From the NCBI GenBank assembly GCA_916700875.1, contig CAKAKS010000066.1, forward strand, positions 32,094,490-32,158,489: a stretch of DNA of 64,000 bases, read 5' to 3'. The notes under the pieces are model-generated. The model searched no databases and was not told the DNA's origin. It worked only from the letters and a program-made list of their open reading frames with translations. This DNA is from Sebastes aleutianus (Eukaryota; Chordata; Actinopteri; Perciformes; Sebastidae). Position numbers and translations under genes: made by a program. Every line of letters starts with the position of its first letter. The first letter of the stretch is position 1. Shown here in pieces: positions 13,412 through 25,205 of this stretch.

Positions 13412-14471
13412 AGGGATAGTTTGGGTGTTTTGAAGTGGGGTTGTATGAGGTACTTATCCATAGTCAGTGTATTACCTACAGTAGATGAAGGTTGGCACAC
13501 CTCCAGCTTGGAGAAGCAGTTAGTTACCACACAGGAGCAAAGCAATGTACTGCTGCGGACGGGGCCGGCAGCAAAACGTATTTTAGCCACCTAAAAGAAA
13601 GGCTTCATAAAAAAATTAATATCAGTGTAAGTGTACGCCATATTTAGAATATTTTCACCGCTTTACCTTGCTGCCAGACGGCCCTTTCCGACGGGTAACT
13701 GAAGCCATTATGTTCATCTATGCTCTCGCCAAAGCCACCAGACTCCATTGAAAAAAACTGTAATTTTACCTCACAGAACACGGGGGTTGCTGTTCTTCTG
13801 CTGCCTTGATCAGTTAGTTTGTGTTATTGTGAGACTTTGGTGAATCCGAACTAACCAAAGTCACACCATAACATAAAAACACTAACAGATTGAGGCAGAG
13901 GAAGAGCAGAAACTCCTGGGTTGGGCTGTCAAAGATGTGCGTTAAAGCAAATTCGATTTAACACCACTAATTTCTTTAGCGCATTAATGCAACAATCTTT
14001 AGGTCTCAGGATTAAAGCTAGAGTGAAGATACTGGTATCATATGAAACTAGTAAACCTAATGAATCCATTGGTACCAACCATGTCATACTAGATTTTTGG
14101 GATGAAGGTTAAATCACGTTCCAAACTTGCGCAACATTTTGGCGAGGAAAAACTGGCATGGCCATTTTCAAAGGGGTCCCTTGACCTCTGACCTCAAGAT
14201 ATGTGAATTAAAAACTGGTTTTATGGGTACCCATGAGTCTCCCCTTTACAGACATGCCCACTTTATAATCCCAAGCATGTTTTGGGCAAGTCATAGTCAA
14301 GTCAGCACGCTGACCCATGTGGCAAGATAAACTGGCAAAAATATTCTAAAAAGTAATTCCTGTCTGTTTCTCCAAACTGGGGGCGTGCCAACCATCATCT
14401 ACTATAGGTAATACACTGACTATGGATAAATATCTCATACAACCCCACTTCAAAACACCCAAACTATCCCT
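13412..14471. mobile_element. piggyBac-like MITE with long inverted repeats, hosting a hAT MITE
   Basis: TTAA at 13408-13411 and 14472-14475 flank termini AGGGATAGTTTGGGTG and CACCCAAACTATCCCT. The left arm (about 13412-13515) is repeated inverted at about 14375-14471, including the CCATAGTCAGTGTATTACCT block. It carries no transposase. The hAT-like MITE from 13921 is inserted near the middle. Confidence 0.88.
13921..14335 (-). mobile_element. TAGGGCTGTCAA-family MITE, copy 3 (nested, truncated)
   Basis: It starts TTGGGCTGTCAAAG and keeps the blocks CATTGGTACCAACCATGTCA and AAAGGGGTCCCTTGACCTC. It stops after the GTCATAGTCAAGTCAGCA block without a second terminus. It lies wholly inside the piggyBac-like element. 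Confidence 0.82.
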
Positions 14472-14475
14472 TTAA

Positions 14476-15232
14476 TACTACATACTGTGTATTATCGTCT
14501 TGGCCTGTTTTGGGCTTTGCAGGGGGGGCAGAGGTGTGCAGTGTCTAGAGCAGGTGCTGCAGAGGAAGACTTTCTCTGCCTTTTCACTGCAGAGAACCTC
14601 TCTGGGGAGGAGCTGATGTCTGCAACACGGGAGTTTAAAACTAGGCTTCTCTGGTGTGTTTACTATACAGACGCTGCGTGTTTCTGTGTTTGTGCGCATT
14701 GTGGATGCTGAGTGAATGTTACAGATGCTTCTGCTATGTATGAATTCCTGTGTGTGCTGTGCATATTTGGCAGTGAACTTTGCTAGCGGCAGCACTGCAG
14801 TGTTGCGCGGCGAGGTTCTGAAGTGGGTCAGCCTCTCTGTAGTGCTGAGGCTCCCGTTCGCTCTCAGAGGAGCGCGTGAGGAAAAAAATACCCCCAAAAT
14901 GTATAGCCAGGAGAAATCTGCTGTTACCATTGCTGTGACTAGACACATTTCTGTCCCCTGTGAACACGGACAAGCAAAAATAAAATGATATAAGATACCG
15001 GCACGCAGGATTAATGCTCCCGTAGTGGGTTTACTCAGGAAGTTATCCATCTGTCTTTGCCATGCATATTCAATAGTTGCTTGTGCGTATACTAGTCTTC
15101 TCACTGGTGTCACAGTAGGTCCAATTTGTTCAGATGCAGCTTTCTTTTTATTGGAATTAGATTGTTTTGGGGTTACCTGTGAGCATGTTTCATAATGAAG
15201 TAATTCTAAACAGCAGCAGAATCCCTGTAGTC
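14476..15232. other. Non-coding; contains the longest open frame of the window on the - strand
   Basis: A 260-codon frame on the - strand (14478-15260) runs through here. It is cysteine- and serine-rich with no family signature. One such frame is about what chance allows in a window this long. Confidence 0.4.
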
Positions 15233-15737
15233 TATAGACCCTTTTTACAGCCGACGTCATGATGACGTCACGGTGTTAGCTTGAGGCAGAACAAAGCACC
15301 TCAGAGTAGTGGGCTAAAGTTACACATCTAAAATGTCACATTGCTGTGTGGTTTGGCGCCAAAATCAATATCACATACTGTACATTTGAAATGACAAACT
15401 GTGATTCGAGGCACTAGCGAGCTACAATATCGGCGAAGTGTTTCAAAGAATGAGAGAAAAGGTTGCCGTGAGCCGTTGGCTGCGGTTAGCAGAAGGCTAA
15501 ACTATGAGCAACCTTTTCTCTCCATCTCTAAAACGCTCTGCCGATATTGTACAACTCTCCTTTTGACTGACTTTACTGTAGGATAGTTAACTAAAGGCGT
15601 CCAAAGATTAACACGCCCTCAGTTTGTCTTTACAGTGCTGCCGCTGGTCGGATGGCTGGCTACTTAGCTAGCTTGTTAATTCCACCATGCTTTCATGCAA
15701 CACTGGTTACAGAAAATGAGCCCAGTAGCAGTGCTGG

Positions 15738-16180
15738 GCTTTCGGGTCCCATCGCATGCGCTCACGCTCCATCTCCCCGACGTTGCGGGTAAGACGGGCT
15801 GGTGGTGCGCCCGACCCCGCGGGGCCGGGATCCCACCTCACCTGGTGCGCGCCGGCCCTCACTTTCATCGCACCACAGGGTTTTGCTTGCACCCTCTGAC
15901 TCACGCGTGTGTTAGACTCCTTGGTCCGTGTTTCAAGACGGGTCGGGTGGGTTGCAGACATCGCCGCAGCCCCCTGGCATCTTTTACGTGGGCCGAACTC
16001 CGCCCTGGGGGCACGACGCGGTTGGTGCGCACTAAGGACAGTCCGCTCCGTTCGACAGTCGCACCGGGAGCAGGGCGCCCCGTCCCTTCCAAGCCGACCT
16101 AGAGCCGGTCGCGCGCACTGCCTCGTATGCGGGACTCCCCAGCCTGCCGTGTGTCGCTCACACCCTCCAGCTGGCTGTTA
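15738..16180 (-). pseudogene. 28S rRNA fragment (D2-D3 region), antisense
   Basis: The reverse complement reads as 28S large-subunit rRNA around the D2/D3 region. It includes GACCGGCTCTAGGTCGGCTT, GAGTTCGGCCCACGTAAAAG, CGTCTTGAAACACGGACCAA and GCATGCGATGGGACCCGAAA. Similarity stops abruptly at GACCCGAAAG near 15738, where 28S would continue, and fades in variable D2 sequence near 16180. It is GC-rich, isolated and missing the rest of the gene, so it is a pseudogene fragment. Confidence 0.9.
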
Positions 16181-16183
16181 ACG

Positions 16184-16292
16184 AGGGTCTATTGGCACAG
16201 AGAAGTACTTGTATCAGTACTCGGTATCGGCGAGTACTTAAATGTAAGTACTTGTACTTGTACTCGGTCTGAAAAAATCGGTGCATCCCTAG
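16184..16292. repeat. Short repeat piece with TACTTGTACTCGG motifs
   Basis: GAGTACTT/AAGTACTTGTACT motifs end in ATCGGTGCATCCCTA. A similar ending, ATCGATGCATCCCTA, occurs at about 35325-35339. It looks like the terminal part of a teleost DNA element inserted next to the 28S fragment. Confidence 0.5.
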
Positions 16293-16545
16293 TCAGCAGT
16301 GTAGGGGTCGGCTTATCTGGTCCCGTTGGTTAATTTTAACTTTCTGAACTAACACTCGCGGTCCCAGAGAGTGAGTGACTGAACATATTGAGAGAAACTA
16401 GTATTTTCTTCAGCCATTGTTATAAAAACAAGCCAACAATACTTGCTAGCCAGCGTTAAATAACATACTCAAAGAATTTTTCTGCCTCCACTTAACGCTG
16501 CGCCCACAAAATACGTCATCATGTTTAATAACAGAAAAGGGGTCT

Positions 16546-16756
16546 TTGTGAATTTTTATTTGTATGGATAATTTTCTCTCTTGAAGTTACATCTTTTGGC
16601 TCGGGGGTTTTCAGCTTGGCTGCTTTTGAATGATGAGCATTTGGCTGCTCATGGATCCTTCAGTCCTCCCTGGCAGGCAGAGCTGCCTTAATTGTTGCAT
16701 GCGTCTGGAACGCGCCTCGCTAATGGCGCTGTCGGAGTCCCAATCAGTCAGCGCCG

Positions 16757-16792
<36 letters not shown>

Positions 16793-17937
16793 CCTCGGCT
16801 CGAACAAGCAGGGCAGCCTTGATGATGATGCAACAAACTGCTTGGGTTTGGTGACGCCGCTCAGGAGGCTGCGGCCCCGGAGGTGCGATATCTCCTCTCA
16901 TGCTCTCTTCCAGGCCGTCTCATGTCAAACTGGGGATCCGGCAGAGATGACGGTTTTATGTTAATGTCTGCCGGCGGTCTGTTTTTGTGTTTGTCGCCTG
17001 GCTGGTCCCATGAAACGGGTGTGATGAAATATGACAGCCATGCACTCAGATAGTTACAGGGACTAATTTCTCAGACTGTGACAAGCTAATTCAAGCTGGA
17101 TGTGCAGAGAAAAGAAAAGGGGGGGGGGGGGTTTGGTGATGCCATTCCCGATGCCGCTGTAAACACTCGATCATAGCTGCTAATCCTCTTCGCCGAGCGC
17201 TCACACAGGTAAGAGGTCCTCTACAGATTGCAGTCAGGGTGGGGCTTTTCCCGTAAAACTCCAGAGATTTGCATAATAGGAGCTTATTGCTCATTCCCTG
17301 AAACGGAATGCCACCATCTTTTCATTGAAAGTGTCCAAGGGCTGACTCATTGTGTGCTGTCCCACCAGTCTATAGAGGCGATTTGGGAAACTGGAACAGC
17401 AGTGGTCTAATACCTCAAATGAGTCATGATCCATGTGACGGGCCCCTCCCCCCCGCCCCTCTCTGTCCTCCTTTACCTACTCTACAGTCCAGTCCAGGGC
17501 CTACTCGGAGAGGAGGTTTACCCATTCAGACCAAACCGAGCATTATTTCACTCCCCACTGCTGGCCTTCTCTTTTTGCTCCCCTCTGTTGCTTAATCTTT
17601 ATTTTGGCTTTAGAACAAGTACTGGATTTCCTGGCAAGGAAAAACGGACCTCTAATAGGGGGAGATGTGAGCACCTTGTCACCATATGGGGCTCGGAATT
17701 CCACAGAAGTGCTCTCTAATCTCCACAACATGTTAGGAATTTGAAGCCCCTTTGTTTTTCAGGAGGAAAATAGCAGTCCGCTCGCTCACCACGTGGCTTC
17801 TCTTTTGGCGTGCTGTGTGGAATTGACATTTGTTGCACCCCTGTAGCGCTTTGACTTTTGGAACATGCACATAATGCACGCCGACATCTACTGTGTCCAT
17901 GTTGTTGGTTGTGGGACACTCTTCTTTAGGTTTGTAC
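16546..17937. other. Non-coding, probable intron
   Basis: Holds the CT microsatellite and a G-run at 17119-17131. Otherwise nothing recognised. Confidence 0.45.
16760..16788. repeat. (CT)n microsatellite
   Basis: About 14 CT units. Confidence 0.95.
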
Positions 17938-18691
17938 TAGAGCTGTCAATCAATAAAAATATTTAATCACGATTAATCGGATGATTGTCCATAGTTAATC
18001 ACAATTAATCACATATTTTTCATCTGTTCAAAATGTACCTTAAAGGGAGATTTGTCAAGTATTTAATACTCTTATCAACATGGGAGTGGGCAAATGTTCT
18101 TGCTTTATGCAAATATATGTATATATTTATTATTGGAAATCAATTAACAACACAAAACAATGACAAATATTGTCCAGAAACCCTCACAGGTACTGCATTT
18201 AGCATAACAAATATGCTCAAATCATAATATGGCAAGCTCAAGCCCAACAGGCAACAACAGCTGTCAGTGTGTCAGTGTGCTGACTTGACTATGACTTGTC
18301 CCAAACTGCATGTGATTATCATGTGGGCATGTCTGTAAAGGGGAGACTCGTGGGTACCCATAGAACCCATTTTCATTCACATATCTTGAGGTCAGAGGTC
18401 AAGGGACCCCTTTGAAAATGGCCATTTTTACAGTTTTTCCTTGCCAAAATTTAGCGTAAGTTTGGAGTGTTATTTAGCCTCCTTTGTGGCAAGCTAGTAT
18501 GACATGTTTGGGATCAATGGATTCCTTGGGATCCTCTAGTTTCACATGATACAAGGATCTTCACTCTAGCTTTAAAACTGAGCCCGCTACAACCAAAAAA
18601 TTGCAAGTTGCGTTAATGCCTTAAAGAAATTAGTGGCGTTAAAACAAATTTCTGTTCACGCGTTATTAAGGCGTTAACTTTGACAGCCCCG
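17938..18691 (+). mobile_element. TAGGGCTGTCAA-family hAT-like MITE, copy 4
   Basis: It runs from TAGAGCTGTCAATCAAT to TTTGACAGCCCC and is one of the most complete copies. It has the ATTAATCG subterminal motifs, the AGCCCAACAGGCAACAACAG block and the GGTCAGAGGTCAAGGGACCC block. A target duplication is not evident. Confidence 0.88.
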
Positions 18692-19192
18692 TTCAGCCCC
18701 TTTTTCATCTACTGTGTGTGTTGCATTTTACAGCCACTGAATGCTATGAAACTGGCAAGAAAATAACGTAGAGGTTGTTCCTTTGCACAGCATCTAGCAC
18801 AGGAGACAGGGCAGAGTTGGGTGTGTTTCTGATTTGTGGCCTTGGCTGATATGGTGTCTCCTCTGCTGAAGCGAAGTAGTTGTGTGCCAGATATCATTGC
18901 TCTGTTTCTGTGGTGTGATGCACTGCCAGGCAGCTTTGCTCTTATTCTGAGAGGTCCTTCACTGACTCGCTAAATGGCTGCTGGTGATTCAAGTAGGCCT
19001 GCTTCCCGGACTATCTCCTCTCCTCATCTCTCCTATCATTTTCCAGTTCACATCTCGATTGTACATTGTTCTTAGCTTTAAGTCCCAGAGGAATGTTTTG
19101 TCTCTCCCTGCAAATTTTTTTTGTCACGTATCATATTTTGTTTTATATTTTAAGTGTCATTTTCAATTTGCATATCGGTTCTTGTGACATTT

Positions 19193-20440
19193 AGGGATGT
19201 CACGAGAACCGATACTTTAGTACCAAGTCGATGCCAAAATTCCGAAAACGTGACGTACTTGTTTTTACCCTGGGCTTGAGACTAAAGGCCTTTGCACACC
19301 AAGTCCATATTTTTCGTCCAAAATTGTCGCACTTTTAAAATTAAATACGACCTCCCGTTGCTGCAATCACAGTTACACACCCACTCCAAAACTTTTGTCC
19401 GTCATTTTCTGCGTTTTTTTCGCATCTGTCAAAAGGCAAAAGAGGGTTGTTTGACCACTCAGAGCCACCGTCCGTGCAAACGTCATCACCCAAAATGGCA
19501 TGATAAACATTCACTTAATCTCTCAGCACAAAGCACTTAACGATAAAGAAATAAAAGAATGCAGACATGCAGGATTTAAAGATAGATTGTGGCAGAACAG
19601 CTTGGAATCTGGGATGGTTGCAAAACAAAGGAAATAAATATGATTAGACGGTAGTGATTGTGCTCTAGGCAGCTAAACGAGAGCTTCCTGCTAATGTCAA
19701 TCATTCAGTAGCCCTGTTTTGGACTAGTGCTATCCATTGCACCCACATAATTGATTTAGTTTTGTCTCGTATTGCAAATTTTCGTAACTAATGGAACAAT
19801 AAAACGCATCGGAATCAGTGTGCAAGGTTTCTGTGCGTAACGTTTTTTTATCGGATGACGGATTAAAAGAAAAGCATACGAAAAATACGGACCTGGTGTG
19901 CAAAGACCTTTATGGCATCCCATCATCCAGGGGACAATAGAAAATGTGTTTGGGTCATAAAGTCCCTCTCGATGTGTCCAGGGGATGCACTCTATTTTTC
20001 CCCCAATAATGCTACATTGCATACAACAAATCTATGTTGAATTGGCAGGACGAGAGCTAATTAACGTTAGCTGTTAGCAGAAGGTTAGCAGCACAGTCCT
20101 GCACGGAGCTAACAGCAAATGTTAATGGGACGTGCCATTGATTTGCATTATGATGCGTTCAGGCCCTATTCAGTAAAAATGTAGGAGTAAAAGTATTGTT
20201 TTATTGTGTGATATTGATGTGCTCAACTTTGTCAAATGTAATTTTTAGCGAGAAACTTGAATAAATCCAGTTGTTTTAACAGAGAAGGAATTATGACCCA
20301 GAATGCAAACGATAATAAAGGAGCGTATGTTAAAGTACATGGGATTTATTGATTTACTTTTGTTTTTTACCATGATATCGAATTGGTATGGAGAATGGTG
20401 GAATTTCACATGTATTGGTACCGACTACTAAATTTTGCAC
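19193..20440. mobile_element. Decayed DNA element starting TTAGGGATGTCACGAGAACC
   Basis: The left end resembles teleost hAT termini. The right part (GGTACCGACTACTAAATTTT) is a partial inverse of the subterminal TTTAGTACCAAGTCGATGCC. The core at 19985-20310 is related to about 4094-4400. It hosts a nested MITE at 19285-19910. The right terminus is missing, so the end is approximate. Confidence 0.5.
19285..19910. mobile_element. TA-flanked MITE, AAGGCCTTTGCACACC ends
   Basis: TA at 19283-19284 and 19911-19912 flank 22-bp inverted ends (AAGGCCTTTGCACACCAAGT against AAGGTCTTTGCACACCAGGT). It is 626 bp, non-coding, and inserted in the element starting at 19193. Confidence 0.75.
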
Positions 20441-22416
20441 TAAATAGCCCTATTTACGTTAAAAATAGAATTTTAAAATTGAACACGGGTTTAGTTTTGT
20501 GGTTGCCTGCAGTCTTAGACAGCAGCATGGAGTAGCTTTTATAGTCTCATTATTGAGTCGATGACATATTTGTTGTGTGTGGAAAAAACATCACAATGTT
20601 GCTTTCCCATGGAACAGTCAGATATGACTTCTGTTTGTGGTAGAGCTTAGAGTCAACACAGATGACTGCAGTTTATATGATTCGGCGTCACTCTTGTTGT
20701 GAGATGTTGTTATTCGTGTGGGCATCAAATGTGGAAGGGATATTTCTCAGGGTTGTGTTTTTGAGGCTTTTAGGGTGGGGGTCCGTTGGCTTCTTATTAC
20801 ACGACGCAGTAAGTTATGCGTAAACAGTGCGAGTCATCGTTTTCTCTCTCCCAGTGTGCGGAGAATCATTTGTGGTGGCGTTGCATAAAGTTTCTCTTTT
20901 GCGTCCTTTGAGTCATAATCTGGAACAGGCTGTTCCCTGTTTGATACATTCCTCAGGTTTAGCAGAGGTCTTCAGATATCATCCTTCTGCAGTCTTTGTT
21001 CACTGCATCACTGGCTTGAAAAAGTTGTTTTCATCATTTTGAGATATTGCCTAGTTCCTTCCTGAGGCCAGTGGACTAATGGGCTTTGGTCTGTGGAATC
21101 CACTCCAGTGTTTTCTCCCTCATTGGGCCATTTGCTGAGGCCCCAGTGGGGCAGACAACAATAGGCTTCATATGAAATATGCACCATGACTGAGGCATTG
21201 CAGCGAGCAGTCGATCTGTTCACAGCAGTTTAGTGGTTAGATAAAAATCTGCTCCGATTGAAGAGAAAAACACAACCCCAGAGCTTCCAGGGATCCAAAA
21301 TAAGATTGAGTGTTCATTTCGTTATTGGATGGTGCCTGCCTGCTATCTATCTAACCACTCTCTGGCACGCAATGCTTATGGCCCTCTCTTGTCTCTCTTT
21401 GTCTCCGTCAGAATTTCGGCCTAATGAAATGAGGGTGCATCCAGAGTCCTGAATTAGAAGTGAAACAATTGTTACGTATCTTATTTATTTGCTGAAATTG
21501 CCATGGCAGAGGGACCGGGGCCCGCAGCTGTGCCAGTCTTAGTGAGGGGGGCGATGCTGCGTGGTGCTCAGGTGGTTGCGGCCCGGATAGTGCGCAGATG
21601 CTCAGAGTAATTGCAGTGAAATCTGGGGATGTCTCAGGTAAGGGAGATGGTGTGCGAGTCCCTTTCCAAACTCAGCTGTCAAACACCAACGTGTTCTGAT
21701 TAAGGAGCCGCCTGCATGGCTGAGCTGATGCAGACCAGAGAAGTCAGGTGTTGAGCCAGTGCTCATAAATGCTGCAAAAACACGCTGCCCGCTGGCTTTG
21801 ATGCCAAACCCTCTGACTCATGTGGCTGTGGCGAAAACTGACTTTTAAAGAAATCAGCTCTGTGTCATGTCAGGTTGTGTATTTACAAGTCTTAACAGAT
21901 TGAGTGATCATTATGAAGTTTTGTTCGCAGCAGGGTAGAAACCATCTGAGCCATCACCATATAGATGGGTTTCAGGAGGTAGAAAAGAAACCAGAATAAC
22001 TCAGAGTTAAAGGTTATCTATACGATATTCAGAGCATTAACATAGCAGCAAACAACTATTGGCTATGTAATGATATAGAGGAGTAATGTCTACCTGAGCA
22101 GAGAATGAAGTTGCTCTCCCTCTGTGTGTGTTGTAATCTGAGCTTCTCCGTGCTTTGTTGACATAGCCGGGCCGGCTGTGCGTGCCTTTTAGTGCATATT
22201 CGTGCATGCGAGTGTGCCCAACTGGCTAGCTCACGGCCGCCGCTCTCATACGGTGGTTACAGTTGATAACGCCGTCCCGACTGAAGGCGGTGTCGCAGAA
22301 GTGTAGCACCCACCCTTCGGTTCCTCCTCAGTTTAACACTGTTAGCTTTGCCAGCACTGTTGCCGTTGTTTTCACTGTTAGCGCCTTTAGCTGCGAGCCG
22401 GTTGTGTCTAGAAGGT

Positions 22417-22538
22417 AACCAGCAAATTGCGAAATCTGATCTGAGATCTGCAAAAACTCACTGCCCGACGACAGACGACTATTCGAGGTCAATGCCTAAC
22501 CTTAACTGTCTCGCGAGAGTTTCCACAATTTGCTGGTT
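22417..22538. repeat. Inverted repeat arms AACCAGCAAATTGCGAAA
   Basis: AACCAGCAAATTGCGAAA at 22417 is answered by TTTCCACAATTTGCTGGTT ending at 22538. The surroundings, ending TTGCATTTAGCACCTTTAA near 22618, look like a teleost MITE, but the opposite end was not found. Confidence 0.45.
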
Positions 22539-23912
22539 CCTTATTAGATGCGGCGCCATTTTGAGAGCCGTGTAGAGGCAATAAAAATGTTCCCAATCTT
22601 GCATTTAGCACCTTTAATGAGGAGATTGAGAAGTTGTTTTTGTTGCCATAAACAAAACAAATTGAAAAAGTAAGGGGAAATGTTTAATATCTCAGGAAGG
22701 AAACCTCCCTGTTAGCTCAGAGTGCATAACAGCTAGTAATTTGGTCAGAAGAACCCAGGATTTTAACACAATAGTGAATTGTTTTGCAGAGAAACAGGTG
22801 AGGTTTGTCAAAGTATGTGTTAGTGAAGTAATATCCAGAATAAGGGGGTATCTGTGCTGTAAACCTGTGCAACAGGCATCCAGCAAGAATTTCACATGTG
22901 CTCATGTTCTTTTTTTCAATACTAATGCTACTTAAACCCATGCTGCCTGGTGATGGTTTGGTTCACACAGCAGAAGGTTCACTTCCCATTACCTGCAAGA
23001 GCTAACTTCATGTAGTCTGTGTTAGGGTTATTGCTGCCACTAGCTGCCGTTTGCCACTGGAGTTTCATGTGCCATGCTAGCAAGCTGGAACCGACAGATG
23101 TCTATTAGTGTGTGGTGTGTAGAAATGGAAATGGGGGGATGAGTTCCACATACAAATTTACCTCTTAACAGTAATGTTACTGGTTTGCAGCAGGTTGCAT
23201 CATTTCTAAACACTGAGAATGTCCATATGTAAGCTATCACGATACTGCAGCAGTGAGTTTTTTACCCAACATGCTGCAGGCACATCCTCGATCATCTGTA
23301 AAGGGAAAAAAAAAACGGTCTATTGGCAGTTAACCACACACATTTTTAATAAAAGGACAGTGATTTATCTTTGTAACTTCACTCAAAGACAGCTTTTTGT
23401 GCACATCATGTATTGACACATGTCACCTCAAGAATACAATATGTCACTGGGTAGTGTTGTTTCCGAGACAGTTTGCAGTGTCTCACAGACCACCTTTGTG
23501 TATGAACTTCCCATTCCTGCTGAGGCAAAAAGGAAGAGGACAATGCGAAGGCCACAAAAGGCACAGGATGTTAGCGAGTATTGTAGTTAATGCTGTTGAT
23601 GTCGGTCCAGCCCTCCAAGTCAGTTCCTACGCAGTGCTTTTGTAACCTCCGCAATCCTGTGTGAAAAGCTGACTAGGACCTTTTGAGAAAACTTGCATAT
23701 CTGCCTCTTTTCTGGCAGTGTAAAGCTGACAAAAAGCCCCGTGGTTATATTCCGTTTTCCCAGAGAAAGATTTGCTTTCGATTGTGTGCCTGCTTTTCTT
23801 TTGCCAAAGCTTGGCTTCTTACAGCTCTTTCTCATGGAGGATTATTGGAAAAGGCTGTCACTGTCCAGTAAATTTTTTTTTTATACTCGCAAATAAAAGT
23901 ACTCTGGCAGTG

Positions 23913-23913
<1 letters not shown>

Positions 23914-23949
<36 letters not shown>
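23914..23949. repeat. (GT)n microsatellite
   Basis: About 18 uninterrupted GT units. Confidence 0.97.
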
Positions 23950-23950
<1 letters not shown>

Positions 23951-24390
23951 CTCTGTTGCGATATGCTCGGGTGCACGGCTGTGTGTGTTCGAGAGAAAAA
24001 GAGCATTGCCCTACTGTTAGGCTGCTGCTGACAGAAATAGCTTGTGAGAGAGGACATCCAATATATTTAGACTTTGATTAAAAATGAGATATTGGCCTAT
24101 GATATGATTCCTCTGTGACCACAGCTGGTAAAAGTTTTTTATGATTATTATGATAACCATAAAAACCTACATTTTACAGGGGCAAGTTATTCCAGTGTGG
24201 CGTGATGTTACTCTGCAGCTTGTAGAGTCTCGGTCTGTAAAACCCGCAGTGCAAGCTGCCTCACCCTGAACACACCTTTTAACAATTTCATGATTCTTCC
24301 TTAATAACAACATGTTATGCTTACCATACACAAAGACTTTTAAAGACTGAAGTCTGACACCCTCTCACATCTAAAGACAATGTGTCTTAA

Positions 24391-25205
24391 AGCAGCAGTA
24401 GGCAGAATATTATTAGCATCATTGGGCACAAATTCCATAATAGCCTTTCAGCATGTTGTAATTCAAGTGTTCTGAGAGAAAACTAGACTTCTGCACCTCC
24501 TCATGGCTCTGTTTTCAGGCTTTAGAATATCTAGCCTGTGACGGGAGACTTTAGCCAATCACAGGTCATTTCAGAGAGAGAGAGTGTTCCTATTGGCTGT
24601 TCATACAACGGATGCAGTTGTCAATCACTTGAGAACTCCGATCAAACGGTCAAATAGGCAGCACTGATCAAATATGAATCAATATTCTGTTGATGCCTAT
24701 TTTTATTTCTATTTCGTACGTAAAATGTTTTCAAAAACATCTTGTAGTTTACTGTTTAGCTGTAAAATGACAAAGTGTGCTCCGGCTGGTGGGCGGTGCT
24801 TGGTATTTCCTCAAATGATCTCAACATGGTGGCGGGGTCACAAACTTTCTCATTTTTCAGCTAAACAGTACACTACAAGATGTTTCTGAAAACATTTTAT
24901 TTTTAAGCATTACAGTAACAGAATATTGATTCATATTTGTTCAGCGCTGCCTAGTTTGACCGCTTGATCGGAGTTTGCGAGTGATTGACAGCTGCTCAGA
25001 GACGGAAAGGCTCCAGCTCGGCTCTGATTGGTTGTTTTCTTCCGGTCTGTGAAATATTGCAGGTGCCATTAGGAGCACCGGAGGACACAGATGCACATGA
25101 TTTTTTGCAAATTATCTGTCTCATGCACTACTGTCAGAAAATAGTGACGTTTTATAAAAATAACTTTTTTTAATCATATTTGCTCCATTTCTACTTACTG
25201 CTGCT
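24391..25205. mobile_element. TTAA-flanked palindromic MITE, copy 2
   Basis: TTAA at 24387-24390 and 25206-25209 flank AGCAGCAGTAGGCAG and CTACTTACTGCTGCT. It matches 8229-9042 nearly end to end in the same orientation, including the central CTCCGGCTGG loop and inverted arms. Confidence 0.82.

Larger units (their letters stand above)
15233..16545. mobile_element. TATAGACCC-family DNA transposon, copy 1, carrying 28S rDNA
   Basis: It starts TATAGACCCTTTTTACAG and ends AAAAGGGGTCTT. It aligns along its length with 46497-47522: GACGTCA-like start, GTGTTAGCT, the inverted arms at 15423-15550, and the ATACGTCATCATGTTTA end. Unlike that copy it contains an rDNA insert at about 15738-16180, then a short foreign piece to about 16290 ending ATCGGTGCATCCCTA. 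The target duplication is not clear. Confidence 0.72.
20441..24386. other. Non-coding, probable intron
   Basis: Apart from the inverted arms at 22417-22538 and the GT microsatellite, no exon or bounded element was recognised. Confidence 0.45.

Noticed and set aside
14478..15260. 260-codon open frame on the - strand, the longest in the window
   Set aside because: No recognisable domain, a composition like translated intron, and a length that is borderline expected by chance over six frames of 64 kb. A protein search or RNA-seq could overturn this.
15695..16181. Overlapping open frames on both strands
   Set aside because: They are translations of the 28S rRNA fragment.
18033..18227. A recurring peptide of about 64 residues (MYLKGRFVKYLILLSTWEWA...) also seen at 1549, 40359 (-) and 53512
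   Set aside because: It is the same non-coding part of the TAGGGCTGTCAA MITE translated in each copy. The similarity reflects repeat ancestry, and other copies break the frame.
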